Positions 24,918-32,596 of a stretch of 64,000 nt of DNA are shown in pieces. Source of the DNA: Bradyrhizobium sp. 21 (GTDB lineage: Bacteria > Pseudomonadota > Alphaproteobacteria > Rhizobiales > Xanthobacteraceae); assembly GCF_023073335.1 (NCBI RefSeq), contig NZ_JADPJG010000031.1:73798-137797 (forward strand), in the 5' to 3' direction. Under the pieces are notes generated by a model, which was not told the origin of the DNA, searched no databases, and saw only the letters and a program-made list of their open reading frames with translations. Within the stretch, counting starts at the first letter, position 1, and the number at the start of each line of letters is the position of its first letter. Both the position numbers and the translations under genes were made by a program.

Positions 24918-26021
24918 ATGGCAACTCCCGATATCCAGAATCTGTTTGACCGCTTTCTTCAAATCTACGGAGGACAGAGCAGTCCCACCGAATCCGCCCC
25001 ATCAGAGCTGCGCTCCCAATCTTCACAGCCGGCCTACACCGCACCACGTGATACTTATGAAGCCGACGGCGGCAAATCGCCGACGGGTGGAGTGCTCCGC
25101 GGGCTGAACTCGTCCTCGGCTATCCCGTGGTGGGCTCAGGCTCTCGCGCGCCCAGGAGGAATAGCAGTCGGCCCACGTGGACCGTTGCCAGTTGGTCGCT
25201 TCCGAGGTTTTGGCTTTCCGCTGGTGCCGTCGGATCCCGTCGAGATTCCGAGCCCACATCTTGAAAGAGTCATTCCTCAACCCGCTCGCGACATCTGGAA
25301 CGCCGCTACGCTTTTACGGGGGATGTTGCGAGACCGACTGGCCGGTGACGAGCCATCAAATGGAAGGATCGAAGAACAGAATGGAGTGACATCATCCGAA
25401 CCCCCTCGTGAGTCCCCAGCAAATCGTCCCGGTAGTCAGCCCCCCTGGTACGCCGGCCCGCCCGTATCGGATGAGGAACGCAAGCGACAATCCGCCTCGG
25501 ATGAAAGCGAGCGGCGGTCGGCGCGGCAATTGGACCCCGATTTCAGAAAGCTAGCTCGGGTTGACTCCGCAAAGGATTATGCCGCGGTAGCACTTCCGCA
25601 AGCTACGGGGAGAAAGGTGCCACGGATAGCTTCCCCGCCTGTGGTGCCTGAGGCAGAGGAGCCTGAGAGTAAATTCGAAAGGGAGGGGGTGACCGGCGGA
25701 GGAAACTGCGGAAACGGGCGGGATGACGAGGGGCAGGAGCCTGATAAGAACGGATATTGCGATGCTCGACAAGATACTGAAATAGAGAGGTGCGACCTGA
25801 GAAGCCAGAAACGTCCACGTTGGCCGAATTTCCTTGCTTGCGTGGCTCGTGCGAGGACCCGAGGCGATCTTTGCCGAAGGAATGGTGGCCTGCCCCCTCT
25901 AATGGAGCGCGAAGAGTGGGGTATTGACGACGAGCATCAGATTAATAGCGATAAGCGTTTCATGAAGCGTCAAGAACGACAGACCAATGTGCCTAAGGGT
26001 AGCCGGAAATATAGAAAGTAA
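24918..26021 (+). CDS. Pro-rich cargo protein with Cys-rich C-terminal domain, possible toxin
   Basis: 367 aa. A short helical start (DIQNLFDRFLQIYGG) leads into ~230 residues of Pro/Ser/Arg-rich disorder. A compact C-terminal domain of ~100 residues has five Cys (NCGNGRDD, YCDARQD, ERCDLRS, FLACVARA, LCRRNGG) and acidic Trp motifs (REEWGIDDEHQ). A disordered delivery arm with a small variable tip is typical of polymorphic effectors. No immunity gene is obvious next to it. The tip fold is not recognised. Lower GC and lysine-rich ending differ from the core genes. Confidence 0.55.
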   Translation: MATPDIQNLFDRFLQIYGGQSSPTESAPSELRSQSSQPAYTAPRDTYEADGGKSPTGGVLRGLNSSSAIPWWAQALARPGGIAVGPRGPLPVGRFRGFGFPLVPSDPVEIPSPHLERVIPQPARDIWNAATLLRGMLRDRLAGDEPSNGRIEEQNGVTSSEPPRESPANRPGSQPPWYAGPPVSDEERKRQSASDESERRSARQLDPDFRKLARVDSAKDYAAVALPQATGRKVPRIASPPVVPEAEEPESKFEREGVTGGGNCGNGRDDEGQEPDKNGYCDARQDTEIERCDLRSQKRPRWPNFLACVARARTRGDLCRRNGGLPPLMEREEWGIDDEHQINSDKRFMKRQERQTNVPKGSRKYRK

Positions 26022-26117
26022 AGGGCTAAAACGACCAGCCGGATACCAAGCCGGCCGATCGTTGATCTTTGCCGCTCCGGGAACTCTGTTTGTCATTTCT
26101 CTCTAATCTGAGATTGC

Positions 26118-26312
26118 ATGACCACCCATCATCCCGACATCTATGCACCCCCACTTGGTCCAACCGGTGAGGTCGCAGCGGATGAGCCCTCAGAGTTCTG
26201 CGCACGATGCTTGGCGTTCGTCGCGCCCTTCCTGTTGAAGAGCAATTTGGAGTTCCGGCGAGAACTCGAGCGCCGAGTGGGGCCTGATATGGCAGGGCGA
26301 CTACGCTATTGA
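26118..26312 (+). CDS. small phage-region protein (64 aa)
   Basis: Starts at ATG 26118. The product PSEFCARCLAFVAPFLLKSNLEFRRELERRVG has two Cys and a helical end. It may be complete, or the 5' half of a longer gene. An overlapping frame continues with protein-like sequence (IWQGDYAIEDFARTIL), so a frameshift is possible. No function recognised. Confidence 0.4.
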   Translation: MTTHHPDIYAPPLGPTGEVAADEPSEFCARCLAFVAPFLLKSNLEFRRELERRVGPDMAGRLRY

Positions 26313-26347
26313 GGACTTTGCCCGCACCATCCTTGATCAACCGGATC

Positions 26348-26458
26348 ATGTGCTGGGAACGCGCGGACGGACAGCTTCTCATCGAGATAGCAGTCGGCCA
26401 GCGTATCGCGCCGCTGCCGGCTGCTCCGCGCGATGATGCAAGCGATAAGAATAAATAG
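26348..26458 (+). CDS. 36-aa small protein
   Basis: A short ORF (MCWERADGQLLIEIAVGQRI, then a Pro/Asp/Lys tail) with a balanced amphipathic start. Small genes of this style lie between tail genes in related prophages. There is no clear ribosome-binding site, and it may be translated by coupling or be part of the preceding damaged gene. Confidence 0.35.
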   Translation: MCWERADGQLLIEIAVGQRIAPLPAAPRDDASDKNK

Positions 26459-26597
26459 GAATCGCATCATCCTCCAGAACTCTTCCGCGCGGTAACTGGC
26501 GAGGCGATGCCGGTGTCCGGCTGCACGTCGGTTGCGCAGTCTTCGGAATCCTGACTCCACGCGCGCCGTCCGGCATTTTGCTATGCGGGATTTTCTC

Positions 26598-27056
26598 ATG
26601 AATAGCCGAATATCGCGCACCCACGATTCCAGTCCGGATCGGCGCGCTGGAGGCACTGAGCTCGTCTGCATCGATCCGAAATGCGTGCAGGATATCTGGC
26701 CTTCTACCGCTCCACTACTAAAGCAGGCGATTGCCAAGACGGGGCTTGCGCAGTTCGCCATGATCGAGCGCGACATTCTTGACGGTCGTTCGCTGCTCTG
26801 GGTCGCCTGGAACGGTTCGATGATAGAAGCCGCCGCGTCGACGAGCCTTCAGCAGACGGATGCCGGCAAGGTCTGCATCATCACGGCCTGCGCCGGGACC
26901 GGCATGACGCGCTGGCTGTCGCTGATCCGCGCAATCGAAGCGTATGCGCAAGCGGAAGGATGTCGCTGCGTGCGCATCTTCGGGCGGAAGGGCTGGGCGC
27001 GCGTGCTGGAAGGATACGAGCAGACTCATGCGATCATCGACAAGCGCCTGTCGTAA
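26598..27056 (+). CDS. GNAT-like / T7 gp13-like internal virion protein
   Basis: 152 aa from the ATG at 26598 (an in-frame ATG at 26583 is also possible). The GNAT-like core is visible: LLWVAWNGSMIEAAASTSL, CIITACAGTGMTRWLSLIRAI, GCRCVRIFGRKGWARVLEGY. Proteins with this GRKGW ending occur in T7-like phages as gp13-type internal virion proteins or acetyltransferase-like factors. It lacks an obvious acetyl-CoA binding R/Q-x-x-G-x-A motif, so enzymatic activity is doubtful. It is a core gene by position and style. Confidence 0.6.
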   Translation: MNSRISRTHDSSPDRRAGGTELVCIDPKCVQDIWPSTAPLLKQAIAKTGLAQFAMIERDILDGRSLLWVAWNGSMIEAAASTSLQQTDAGKVCIITACAGTGMTRWLSLIRAIEAYAQAEGCRCVRIFGRKGWARVLEGYEQTHAIIDKRLS

Positions 27057-27147
27057 CCCCATGAGATTTATGCCGATCGTGGCCGCTCACTGATGAGGCG
27101 CCTTCCGCCGATGTCTTATGACAATGGCATCGCAATGCATCCGGGGG

Positions 27148-27176
27148 TTGCGCATGTTCGTGATTTGTTCTACAGT
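27148..27176 (+). promoter_or_regulatory. SOS promoter with LexA box (cargo module 6)
   Basis: TTGCGC (27148-27153), a 17-base spacer and TACAGT (27171-27176). GTTCGTGATTTGTTC at 27156-27170 is a perfect GTTC-N7-GTTC LexA box in the spacer. The predicted start is ~27183, 30 bases upstream of the ATG at 27213. The half-sites match those at 7669 and 16466 while the flanks differ, which argues for an independent functional site. Confidence 0.7.
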
Positions 27177-27212
27177 ACATTTGTCGATCCGTCGCACATG
27201 TAGAGATCGTAG

Positions 27213-28100
27213 ATGTCGCATGCCGGGCCCCGCCGGGGTGAACGAGGTTTGTTCGGGGATGTCAGCTGGAAGCAAGGAAGCCGCGCCCGACGTTGCTGGC
27301 CGACGGGAAGCGGGTTTGCGCTGCTGCTCTGTTTGCTGTTCAGCATTGGCGGCGGAAGCAAGTCGGCTTCGCAAGAGACCGACCTTGGGCCTTACGCTCG
27401 TGCCGGTGACTATTGTCGTGGCGATGTCGCGCGTCCGATCGCGCTGTCTCCAGACAAGCGCGTGCTCTGTCTGGACGGGATCATCAAGTCGGACCTGAAC
27501 GTTGCCGTCGCCATAGACTTGGCAAATCGCGGTATCGCGGTCGTTCGCAGTTCCGGCGGCGATCGCGCTCGCGCAATCGAACTTGCGAATGTGCTGAGGG
27601 ATCGCGATGCGGTCATCGTCGTCCAGGATGTCTGCCTGTACGCCTGCGCGAGTTTTCTCGTGCTTGCCTCGTCGGAGACGTATGTCCTGGGGGGCGCTCT
27701 CGTCGCCTGGGGAGTGATGCGGCGCTATCCGGACCATCACTGCTTTGGTTTCCTCGACGGTATCGACGAGATGGGTCCTTTTCTCACCTCGGTGCAGTGC
27801 GTTCCAGCCTACGCTGACGAGAATCCGGCTGACCGCATATGGTCAGAATTTTATCGAGACAGAATTGCAGGACCGGCCTTCACCGATCCGCCGGAGAGCA
27901 GGTTCATCAGACGCGCGTTGATGAATTCCTTTCGCGCGACCGGTGAATATCCCGTCGTGCTGTGGACCTGGAATCCGCGTCACCATGCCAGCGCGGTCAA
28001 GACCAAGATCGTCTACCAGCATTATCCGAATAGCCAGGGAGAGGTCGACGCAATCGTGAAACGATTGGCCATAGCGTATCGCGTCATCTACGACCCTTGA
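27213..28100 (+). CDS. exported ClpP/crotonase-fold-like protein lacking the serine
   Basis: 295 aa with an N-terminal signal anchor (GFALLLCLLFSIGGGSKSAS, ~35-55). A ClpP-like core follows: LDGIIKSDLNVAVAIDL, RSSGGDRARAIELANVL, VVQDVCLYACASFLVLASS. In related exported proteases the last motif is C-x-SACA with the nucleophilic Ser, but here that position is Tyr (CLYACAS), so it is probably inactive or binding-only. It is controlled by the LexA promoter at 27148 and followed by a Pro-rich orphan gene. It may be an immunity or decoy protein; the role is unproven. Confidence 0.6.
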   Translation: MSHAGPRRGERGLFGDVSWKQGSRARRCWPTGSGFALLLCLLFSIGGGSKSASQETDLGPYARAGDYCRGDVARPIALSPDKRVLCLDGIIKSDLNVAVAIDLANRGIAVVRSSGGDRARAIELANVLRDRDAVIVVQDVCLYACASFLVLASSETYVLGGALVAWGVMRRYPDHHCFGFLDGIDEMGPFLTSVQCVPAYADENPADRIWSEFYRDRIAGPAFTDPPESRFIRRALMNSFRATGEYPVVLWTWNPRHHASAVKTKIVYQHYPNSQGEVDAIVKRLAIAYRVIYDP

Positions 28101-28205
28101 GCCGTAGTCGGTCGATAAGCCTCCGATCTGAACAGTTTTCGAAGATGTTCTCGAACGGTCTGGCGGTCGAGACACCCCATCCTATTCCATTTACTGAGAG
28201 TACTG

Positions 28206-28730
28206 ATGACGAGATCATTTCGAAATCCTCATTTCCGCGTGCCCAATTTCGGAATTGAAGGCGCTCTGCCGCAGAGGCGACCTGAGTGGGTTGATCGCAA
28301 TTGGAGAATAATCCCGCCGGCGTTCCCTCCTTGGTCACCTCCGCCGTCGTCTCCTCAAGATGGCACCGATCCGTTCGGCGATCCACCCGGCATCCAGCCC
28401 CCGGTGCAACCAAGATCGGATGACATACAACACCCTGCCGACTCGGATTTGATCGATTGGTTGTTGAAAACTTACCGCACCCATCGCGAGGGAAGTGCAA
28501 GGCAACTTCCGTGGCCGGGTGCGGCTGGGCGTGCGCCAGAGCCGTTTCTGGACTCACGTCCTTGGCGGGTTGCCGAACCGCCCCCAAGCCTTCTGCAACC
28601 CATGCCCTTTGACGCGGACCAGGCGGGGACGTTGCTGAGAATCCGGCCGAAAGACCTCGAAAGTCCGACCAGAAGCGGGCCTTCAAAAGAGAGGGCGGTC
28701 CAGCCGCCAATCTTCTTTCCGTTCGACTGA
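28206..28730 (+). CDS. Pro-rich orphan cargo protein (174 aa)
   Basis: Starts at ATG 28206. About one fifth Pro (RIIPPAFPPWSPPPSSPQD, PPGIQPPVQPRSDD), with Trp/Phe residues and a helical patch (DSDLIDWLLKTYRTHREG). It ends PPIFFPFD. No enzymatic motif. It is the second gene of the SOS module at 27148, by analogy the effector-like member, though it could be a bare delivery arm that has lost its catalytic tip. Confidence 0.5.
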   Translation: MTRSFRNPHFRVPNFGIEGALPQRRPEWVDRNWRIIPPAFPPWSPPPSSPQDGTDPFGDPPGIQPPVQPRSDDIQHPADSDLIDWLLKTYRTHREGSARQLPWPGAAGRAPEPFLDSRPWRVAEPPPSLLQPMPFDADQAGTLLRIRPKDLESPTRSGPSKERAVQPPIFFPFD

Positions 28731-28808
28731 CGCATATCGCCGATCAGTCGATTCGACCGCCACTCGCTTTCACGCAGAATGAACTCCATACGCAAGGAAA
28801 CATCGTCC

Positions 28809-29663
28809 ATGGGCGGACAATCTACCTCCACACAGACCGTGCAATCGCAATCGGCGCCATGGTCTGCCGCGCAACCTGCGCTGCAAACGATGTTGGGCCA
28901 GATCGGCACGGGGCTCAACAATACCGGCCTGACGTCGGCTGAGAGCTCTGCGCTCGACACGCTGAAGACCAATGCTGCATCGGGCAACCCTTATGCGGGC
29001 CAGATCGGCGGCTACGCACAGTCGCTGCTGGGCGGCGGCGGCGCCACCGCGCAGGCCGGCAATGTCCAGGACAATCTCGCTTCCTATCGCAACTGGCTGA
29101 CGCCCTACGCGAACGGCAGCATGGTCGGCAACAACCCGGCACTCGCGGCGCAACTCGCGCAGATCCGGTCGGACGTAGGCAATGACGTGAACTCGCAGTT
29201 CGCCGCCGCAGGTCGCGATTTTAGCGGCGCCAATCAGATGGCCTACGGAAGGGGCGTTGCAGCGGCAGAGGCGCCGGTCATCGCGGCTCAATACAATCAG
29301 GACGTGGCGAACCAGCTTGCTGCGGTGAACGGGCTATACAACGCCGGCAATACCACGGCGAACACCCTGACCCAGATGCAGCAAAGCGATCTCGCCAATC
29401 GCGGCCAGGGCGTCACGGCCGCGCAATCGGCGCTCGATGCCCAGAACTACGGAGCCAACGCCACTCTCGCGGCGGAGGCCCAGCGCCGCGGCATTCCCGT
29501 GCAGGCGTTGAGTCTGCTGGCCCAGATCGGTGTGCCCATCGCGCAGCTTGGGACGCAGGGCAACAGCACGACGACAGGGACGCAGGAGAAGTCGGGGGTA
29601 GATCAGTTTGCAACGATTGCAGGCGGAATCAGCGGTCTGATCAATGCCATCAAACCCAAATAA
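28809..29663 (+). CDS. Ala/Gln/Gly-rich internal virion or ejection protein candidate (284 aa)
   Basis: The ATG at 28809 follows AAGGAAA. The product is helical, rich in Ala, Gln, Asn and Gly (SQSAPWSAAQPALQTMLGQI, YRNWLTPYANGSMVGNNPAL, AQYNQDVANQLAAVNGLYN), with a hydrophobic end VDQFATIAGGISGLINAI. Such proteins are packaged and ejected with DNA in podoviruses. Order after gp10-like and gp13-like genes agrees. No catalytic residues. Confidence 0.6.
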   Translation: MGGQSTSTQTVQSQSAPWSAAQPALQTMLGQIGTGLNNTGLTSAESSALDTLKTNAASGNPYAGQIGGYAQSLLGGGGATAQAGNVQDNLASYRNWLTPYANGSMVGNNPALAAQLAQIRSDVGNDVNSQFAAAGRDFSGANQMAYGRGVAAAEAPVIAAQYNQDVANQLAAVNGLYNAGNTTANTLTQMQQSDLANRGQGVTAAQSALDAQNYGANATLAAEAQRRGIPVQALSLLAQIGVPIAQLGTQGNSTTTGTQEKSGVDQFATIAGGISGLINAIKPK

Positions 29664-29673
29664 GGAAGCTGGA

Positions 29674-30870
29674 ATGACGGACCAAACCGAGGCGGAGCTG
29701 ACCGGGGCCTCTTTCGACCTGGTCAATGCGGGTTATGCGGAAATGCCGGACCCGGACAGGGAGAGCGAACGCCAGTCGATCAACGGCGACAGTGCATCGC
29801 TGCGTGATGCCGCCGACCAGCGATCCGATTCGCAGTCCAGAACTGTCGTCAGGCAATATACAGACGCAGAAGGCAAGCCCGCTGCCGCAAACGAGGCTGT
29901 AACCCTCGCGCGCGCCGCCAGGGATTATGCCAGCGCAACGGCCGGCGACCGGAGGATCGCCGAAAGCGAGTCTTCGGAGGCGCTTGCCGCTGAGATCGAC
30001 GCACGACGTGCGGAAGTGGCCGCCAACGATTCCGATGCGCCCGAGTTTTACGGTTTTGAGCAGCCCGCAGACGCCGACGGGCGTGACGAAGAGATCGAAG
30101 CCCTGTCAAATGCGACGAAGAGGCAAGGCGAACGCCCCTCCGAACTCGATCCCGATCTCGATAAGCTCATGCAGCATCCGCAGGTGCGGCTGGCACTCGA
30201 GGAAAAGGTGGGCGAGGTCGAGCGCGCACGGCGGAGCTATGTCGACGGCCTCGATACGGCCATGCAGATGGCGCAAGCGAGCTTTATCAGCCAGTTTCCG
30301 GAATTGGCCGGCATGGCACCGGAGCGGCTTCCGGAAGCCCTCGCGCAAATAGCGCACCAGGATCCCGCAAAGCTGTCGCGCATCCAGGCAATCATTGCGG
30401 CGAGCGAGCAGTTGCGCGCCCGGCAGAATGAGGAGATGCGGCGGACGGCGGATGCCTTGCGGCGCACCTTTCTGACCTATGCAAAGGCGGAGGACGCCCG
30501 GCTCGAGACGTTGCTCAAGCAGGAGACGAGAGACGTCAGGCAGGCCGTGGCGCAGGAAATCATGGCGTCGGCCAAGGCCAGCGGCATCGAAGCGGAGGAA
30601 ATGCAGCGTCTGTTCGACAGCGAGCCGCTGATGCGCAATGCGACGTTCCAGCGCATGATGTATGACGCCGGCAAGTACCGGCTGATGATGAAAGCGAGGG
30701 ACGCCGTCACGGCAAAGTCGATGCCGCCGGTGCAACGGCCGGGGACGGCGGCGCGCAGGGGCGAGGGCGAGCAGCATGATCTGCGGACACTGAGTGCGCG
30801 GCTTTCGAGCTCGGGCGAGCTCAAGGATGCGGTTGCACTATATCAAGCGAAAAGGACGGGTCGGCGGTGA
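29674..30870 (+). CDS. helical virion/scaffold-like protein (398 aa)
   Basis: Starts at ATG 29674 with AGGAAG upstream. A charged, almost entirely helical protein. The N-terminal third is acidic and disordered, followed by long helices (KLMQHPQVRLALEEKVGEVE, LRARQNEEMRRTADALRRTF, EIMASAKASGIEAEEMQRLF) and a basic C-terminus. The composition suits a scaffold or internal virion protein. Scaffold genes usually precede the capsid gene, so internal protein is somewhat likelier. Confidence 0.55.
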   Translation: MTDQTEAELTGASFDLVNAGYAEMPDPDRESERQSINGDSASLRDAADQRSDSQSRTVVRQYTDAEGKPAAANEAVTLARAARDYASATAGDRRIAESESSEALAAEIDARRAEVAANDSDAPEFYGFEQPADADGRDEEIEALSNATKRQGERPSELDPDLDKLMQHPQVRLALEEKVGEVERARRSYVDGLDTAMQMAQASFISQFPELAGMAPERLPEALAQIAHQDPAKLSRIQAIIAASEQLRARQNEEMRRTADALRRTFLTYAKAEDARLETLLKQETRDVRQAVAQEIMASAKASGIEAEEMQRLFDSEPLMRNATFQRMMYDAGKYRLMMKARDAVTAKSMPPVQRPGTAARRGEGEQHDLRTLSARLSSSGELKDAVALYQAKRTGRR

Positions 30871-30947
30871 AAGATGTGCCACCACTACCGTCCACCCGAA
30901 CTATCGACAACGAGTGTACCTCCCAATGCAGATGTTTCATACATAGA

Positions 30948-31412
30948 ATGCCCGTGCCGTTGAGCCGCATCTTGTCCGTCACGATCGCCGCGATCGGCGT
31001 TTTTTTATCGGTTGACGCGTTCGCCGGCGATTACACCGTTTCTTATGCCTTCGACGGCACGACGAAGGAGCACGTCGCAGCGGGCGCAACGAACTCGTTC
31101 AACGAGGCGGGCATCGCGAAGGAATGTCAGTATGACAGGCCATGCACGATAGAGCTGACAAAATCGGATCTGACGATATCGTTGAACGTGCAGCGTTCAG
31201 GGCGCCATAAGGTGGTCGTCTTTGCCGACGGCGGCCGTAGCCGCAGCATCGGTTGCTGCTATTTTTCGGGCGGGGAGCAGCGCGCTGAAGGGGACCTTAC
31301 TCAGCCGATGCTTTGGCTGCGCATGTACGAAGGGCACGCTCGCAAGAGAAACGAGGTCGTCCAAAATATCCATTTGGGGCTCCTGTATCTCCAATTTTCA
31401 GATTTGAGATAG
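30948..31412 (+). CDS. small secreted cargo protein (154 aa)
   Basis: From ATG 30948 the product has a signal peptide (ILSVTIAAIGVFLSVDAFAG). A beta-rich mature domain with four Cys follows (ECQYDRPCTIEL, GCCYFSGGEQRAEG). The upstream in-frame extension to 30867 overlaps the previous stop and would hide the signal, so it is rejected. It interrupts the core gene order. A periplasmic or extracellular role is likely, but the family is not recognised. Confidence 0.6.
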   Translation: MPVPLSRILSVTIAAIGVFLSVDAFAGDYTVSYAFDGTTKEHVAAGATNSFNEAGIAKECQYDRPCTIELTKSDLTISLNVQRSGRHKVVVFADGGRSRSIGCCYFSGGEQRAEGDLTQPMLWLRMYEGHARKRNEVVQNIHLGLLYLQFSDLR

Positions 31413-31579
31413 TTCGGCGTCGGGAGCGCCGCTAATCCATTTTTACCCCCCTTTAATCGTCAGCCAATCCCTGCCGGGCAGCGGGACGAGCAGGCCGGAG
31501 CGGCCCATCGCGCCAGGAAGTCGGTGTCGTTCGCCACACCGACCACGGGAACAAAGTCAATTGCGACAGGAAGGACATC

Positions 31580-31846
31580 ATGAGCGAGGACGATCGGAAT
31601 TTCATTGAACGGGCCGAATCCATCAGCGGGAATCTATATGGCGAGCCGATGTCGCCGGATCGGATCGCGGAAAACTTCGCGCTCTACGGACTGAAGAAGC
31701 GCGCGGCAGCGCTTGAAAAGTTCGACGCCGAACTCGGTGGCGAGATCGACTCGAGCCCTCACAGCCTGCGAAGGCGGGTTCAACTCGTCGATGTGCGCCG
31801 GCGCATGGGCGATCTCCATGAGGCCCTGCGCAAAGCGAAGCGATGA
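31580..31846 (+). CDS. phage-region protein (88 aa)
   Basis: ATG at 31580 preceded by AGGAAGGA. A charged helical protein (DDRNFIERAESISGNLYGEP, LKKRAAALEKFDAELGGEID, LVDVRRRMGDLHEALRKAKR). It is translationally coupled to the next gene by an ATGA overlap. A core-type accessory protein; no function recognised. Confidence 0.65.
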   Translation: MSEDDRNFIERAESISGNLYGEPMSPDRIAENFALYGLKKRAAALEKFDAELGGEIDSSPHSLRRRVQLVDVRRRMGDLHEALRKAKR

Positions 31847-32337
31847 CCCATCCGCTCCTGACGGCGCTTGCGCAGGCACGACTGCGCGATGCCCCCATGT
31901 TCGCCAAATGGTGTGAGCTGAACGGCGCAACCGCCTGTCCGGCGACGCCGGCATCGGTGGCGCGTTTCGTGGCCGACTGTGCCTCGCTCGGCATGAACCG
32001 GTTGTGGCCGGCCGTTCAGGACATATCGCGGATGCACGTCGCGCTCGGACTTGCGGATCCCACGCTAGGCGGCCTGGCGGCAAGCGCGATGAGTGGGATT
32101 GCGGCTATTCCCCCGCCACGGTCGTGGCCGGGGCGGTTCAAACAACAGTTCGACGCGCTACCCTACGATATTCAGGTCCGCCTGGCCTCGCACGAAGCTC
32201 AGCGGGAACGCGCACTGCGGCGTGCGCAGAACGATGCGGCCTCCGCTCGCCAGAAGCTGGCGGCATTCGAGGCTCAAACGAAGGACGAAAAGACCAATGG
32301 CAGTGAAACCACAGCAGCAGCGGGTGACAAGAATTGA
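31843..32337 (+). CDS. protein with integrase SAM-like (core-binding) fold, no catalytic domain
   Basis: 164 aa. Residues ~18-75 (FAKWCELNGATACPATPASV, ARFVADCASLG, ISRMHVALGLADPT) follow the pattern of the N-terminal SAM-like DNA-binding domain of tyrosine recombinases. The C-terminal half is a coiled coil (QRERALRRAQNDAASARQKL) with no recombinase active site (no R-H-R-Y). It could be a DNA-binding virion or packaging accessory, or a remnant of an integrase. The start overlaps the previous stop, and its 3' end overlaps the next gene by 41 bases. Confidence 0.55.
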   Translation: MTHPLLTALAQARLRDAPMFAKWCELNGATACPATPASVARFVADCASLGMNRLWPAVQDISRMHVALGLADPTLGGLAASAMSGIAAIPPPRSWPGRFKQQFDALPYDIQVRLASHEAQRERALRRAQNDAASARQKLAAFEAQTKDEKTNGSETTAAAGDKN

Positions 32338-32524
32338 GGATCGGATCGAGGAGCTGCGCGCTGAAATCGATGGGATCATCGACGCGCGTGTGGCCGGTAT
32401 CGCAAGCGAGAGCCCCGGCGTCCCCCCGGGCGTGATCCGCAACCTCCTGACGGCACGCGCCCCGTCCTGTCGCTGCGCTCAGTATATCGAGCTGTGCGGC
32501 AGAGAGAAGAGAACCCCCGACTGA
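32297..32524 (+). CDS. small coiled-coil protein (75 aa)
   Basis: The ATG at 32297 lies inside the previous gene in another frame. The product has a helical N-terminus (VTRIEDRIEELRAEIDGIID) and a Cys-containing end (APSCRCAQYIELCGREK). Overlapping arrangement and phage-like codon use support it. Function unknown. Confidence 0.55.
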   Translation: MAVKPQQQRVTRIEDRIEELRAEIDGIIDARVAGIASESPGVPPGVIRNLLTARAPSCRCAQYIELCGREKRTPD

Positions 32525-32555
32525 CGACCCGCGCGCCGGTTTTTCGAAGCTCATG

Positions 32556-32575
32556 ATGGCGCTTCGCGGCGCCAT
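32556..32575 (+). terminator. weak hairpin before tail-fibre gene
   Basis: ATGGCGC (32556-32562) and GCGCCAT (32569-32575) form a 7-bp stem around TTCGCG, followed by a short TTCTCC. It lies 22 bases before the tail collar gene. The T-tract is poor, so termination is doubtful. Confidence 0.3.
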
Positions 32576-32596
32576 TTCTCCAATTGGGGATGCAGT

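Noticed and set aside
28140..28165. GTTCTCGAACGGTCT as another LexA box
   Set aside because: The second half is GTCT, there is no promoter-like hexamer around it, and it lies after the end of the 27213 gene rather than before a module.
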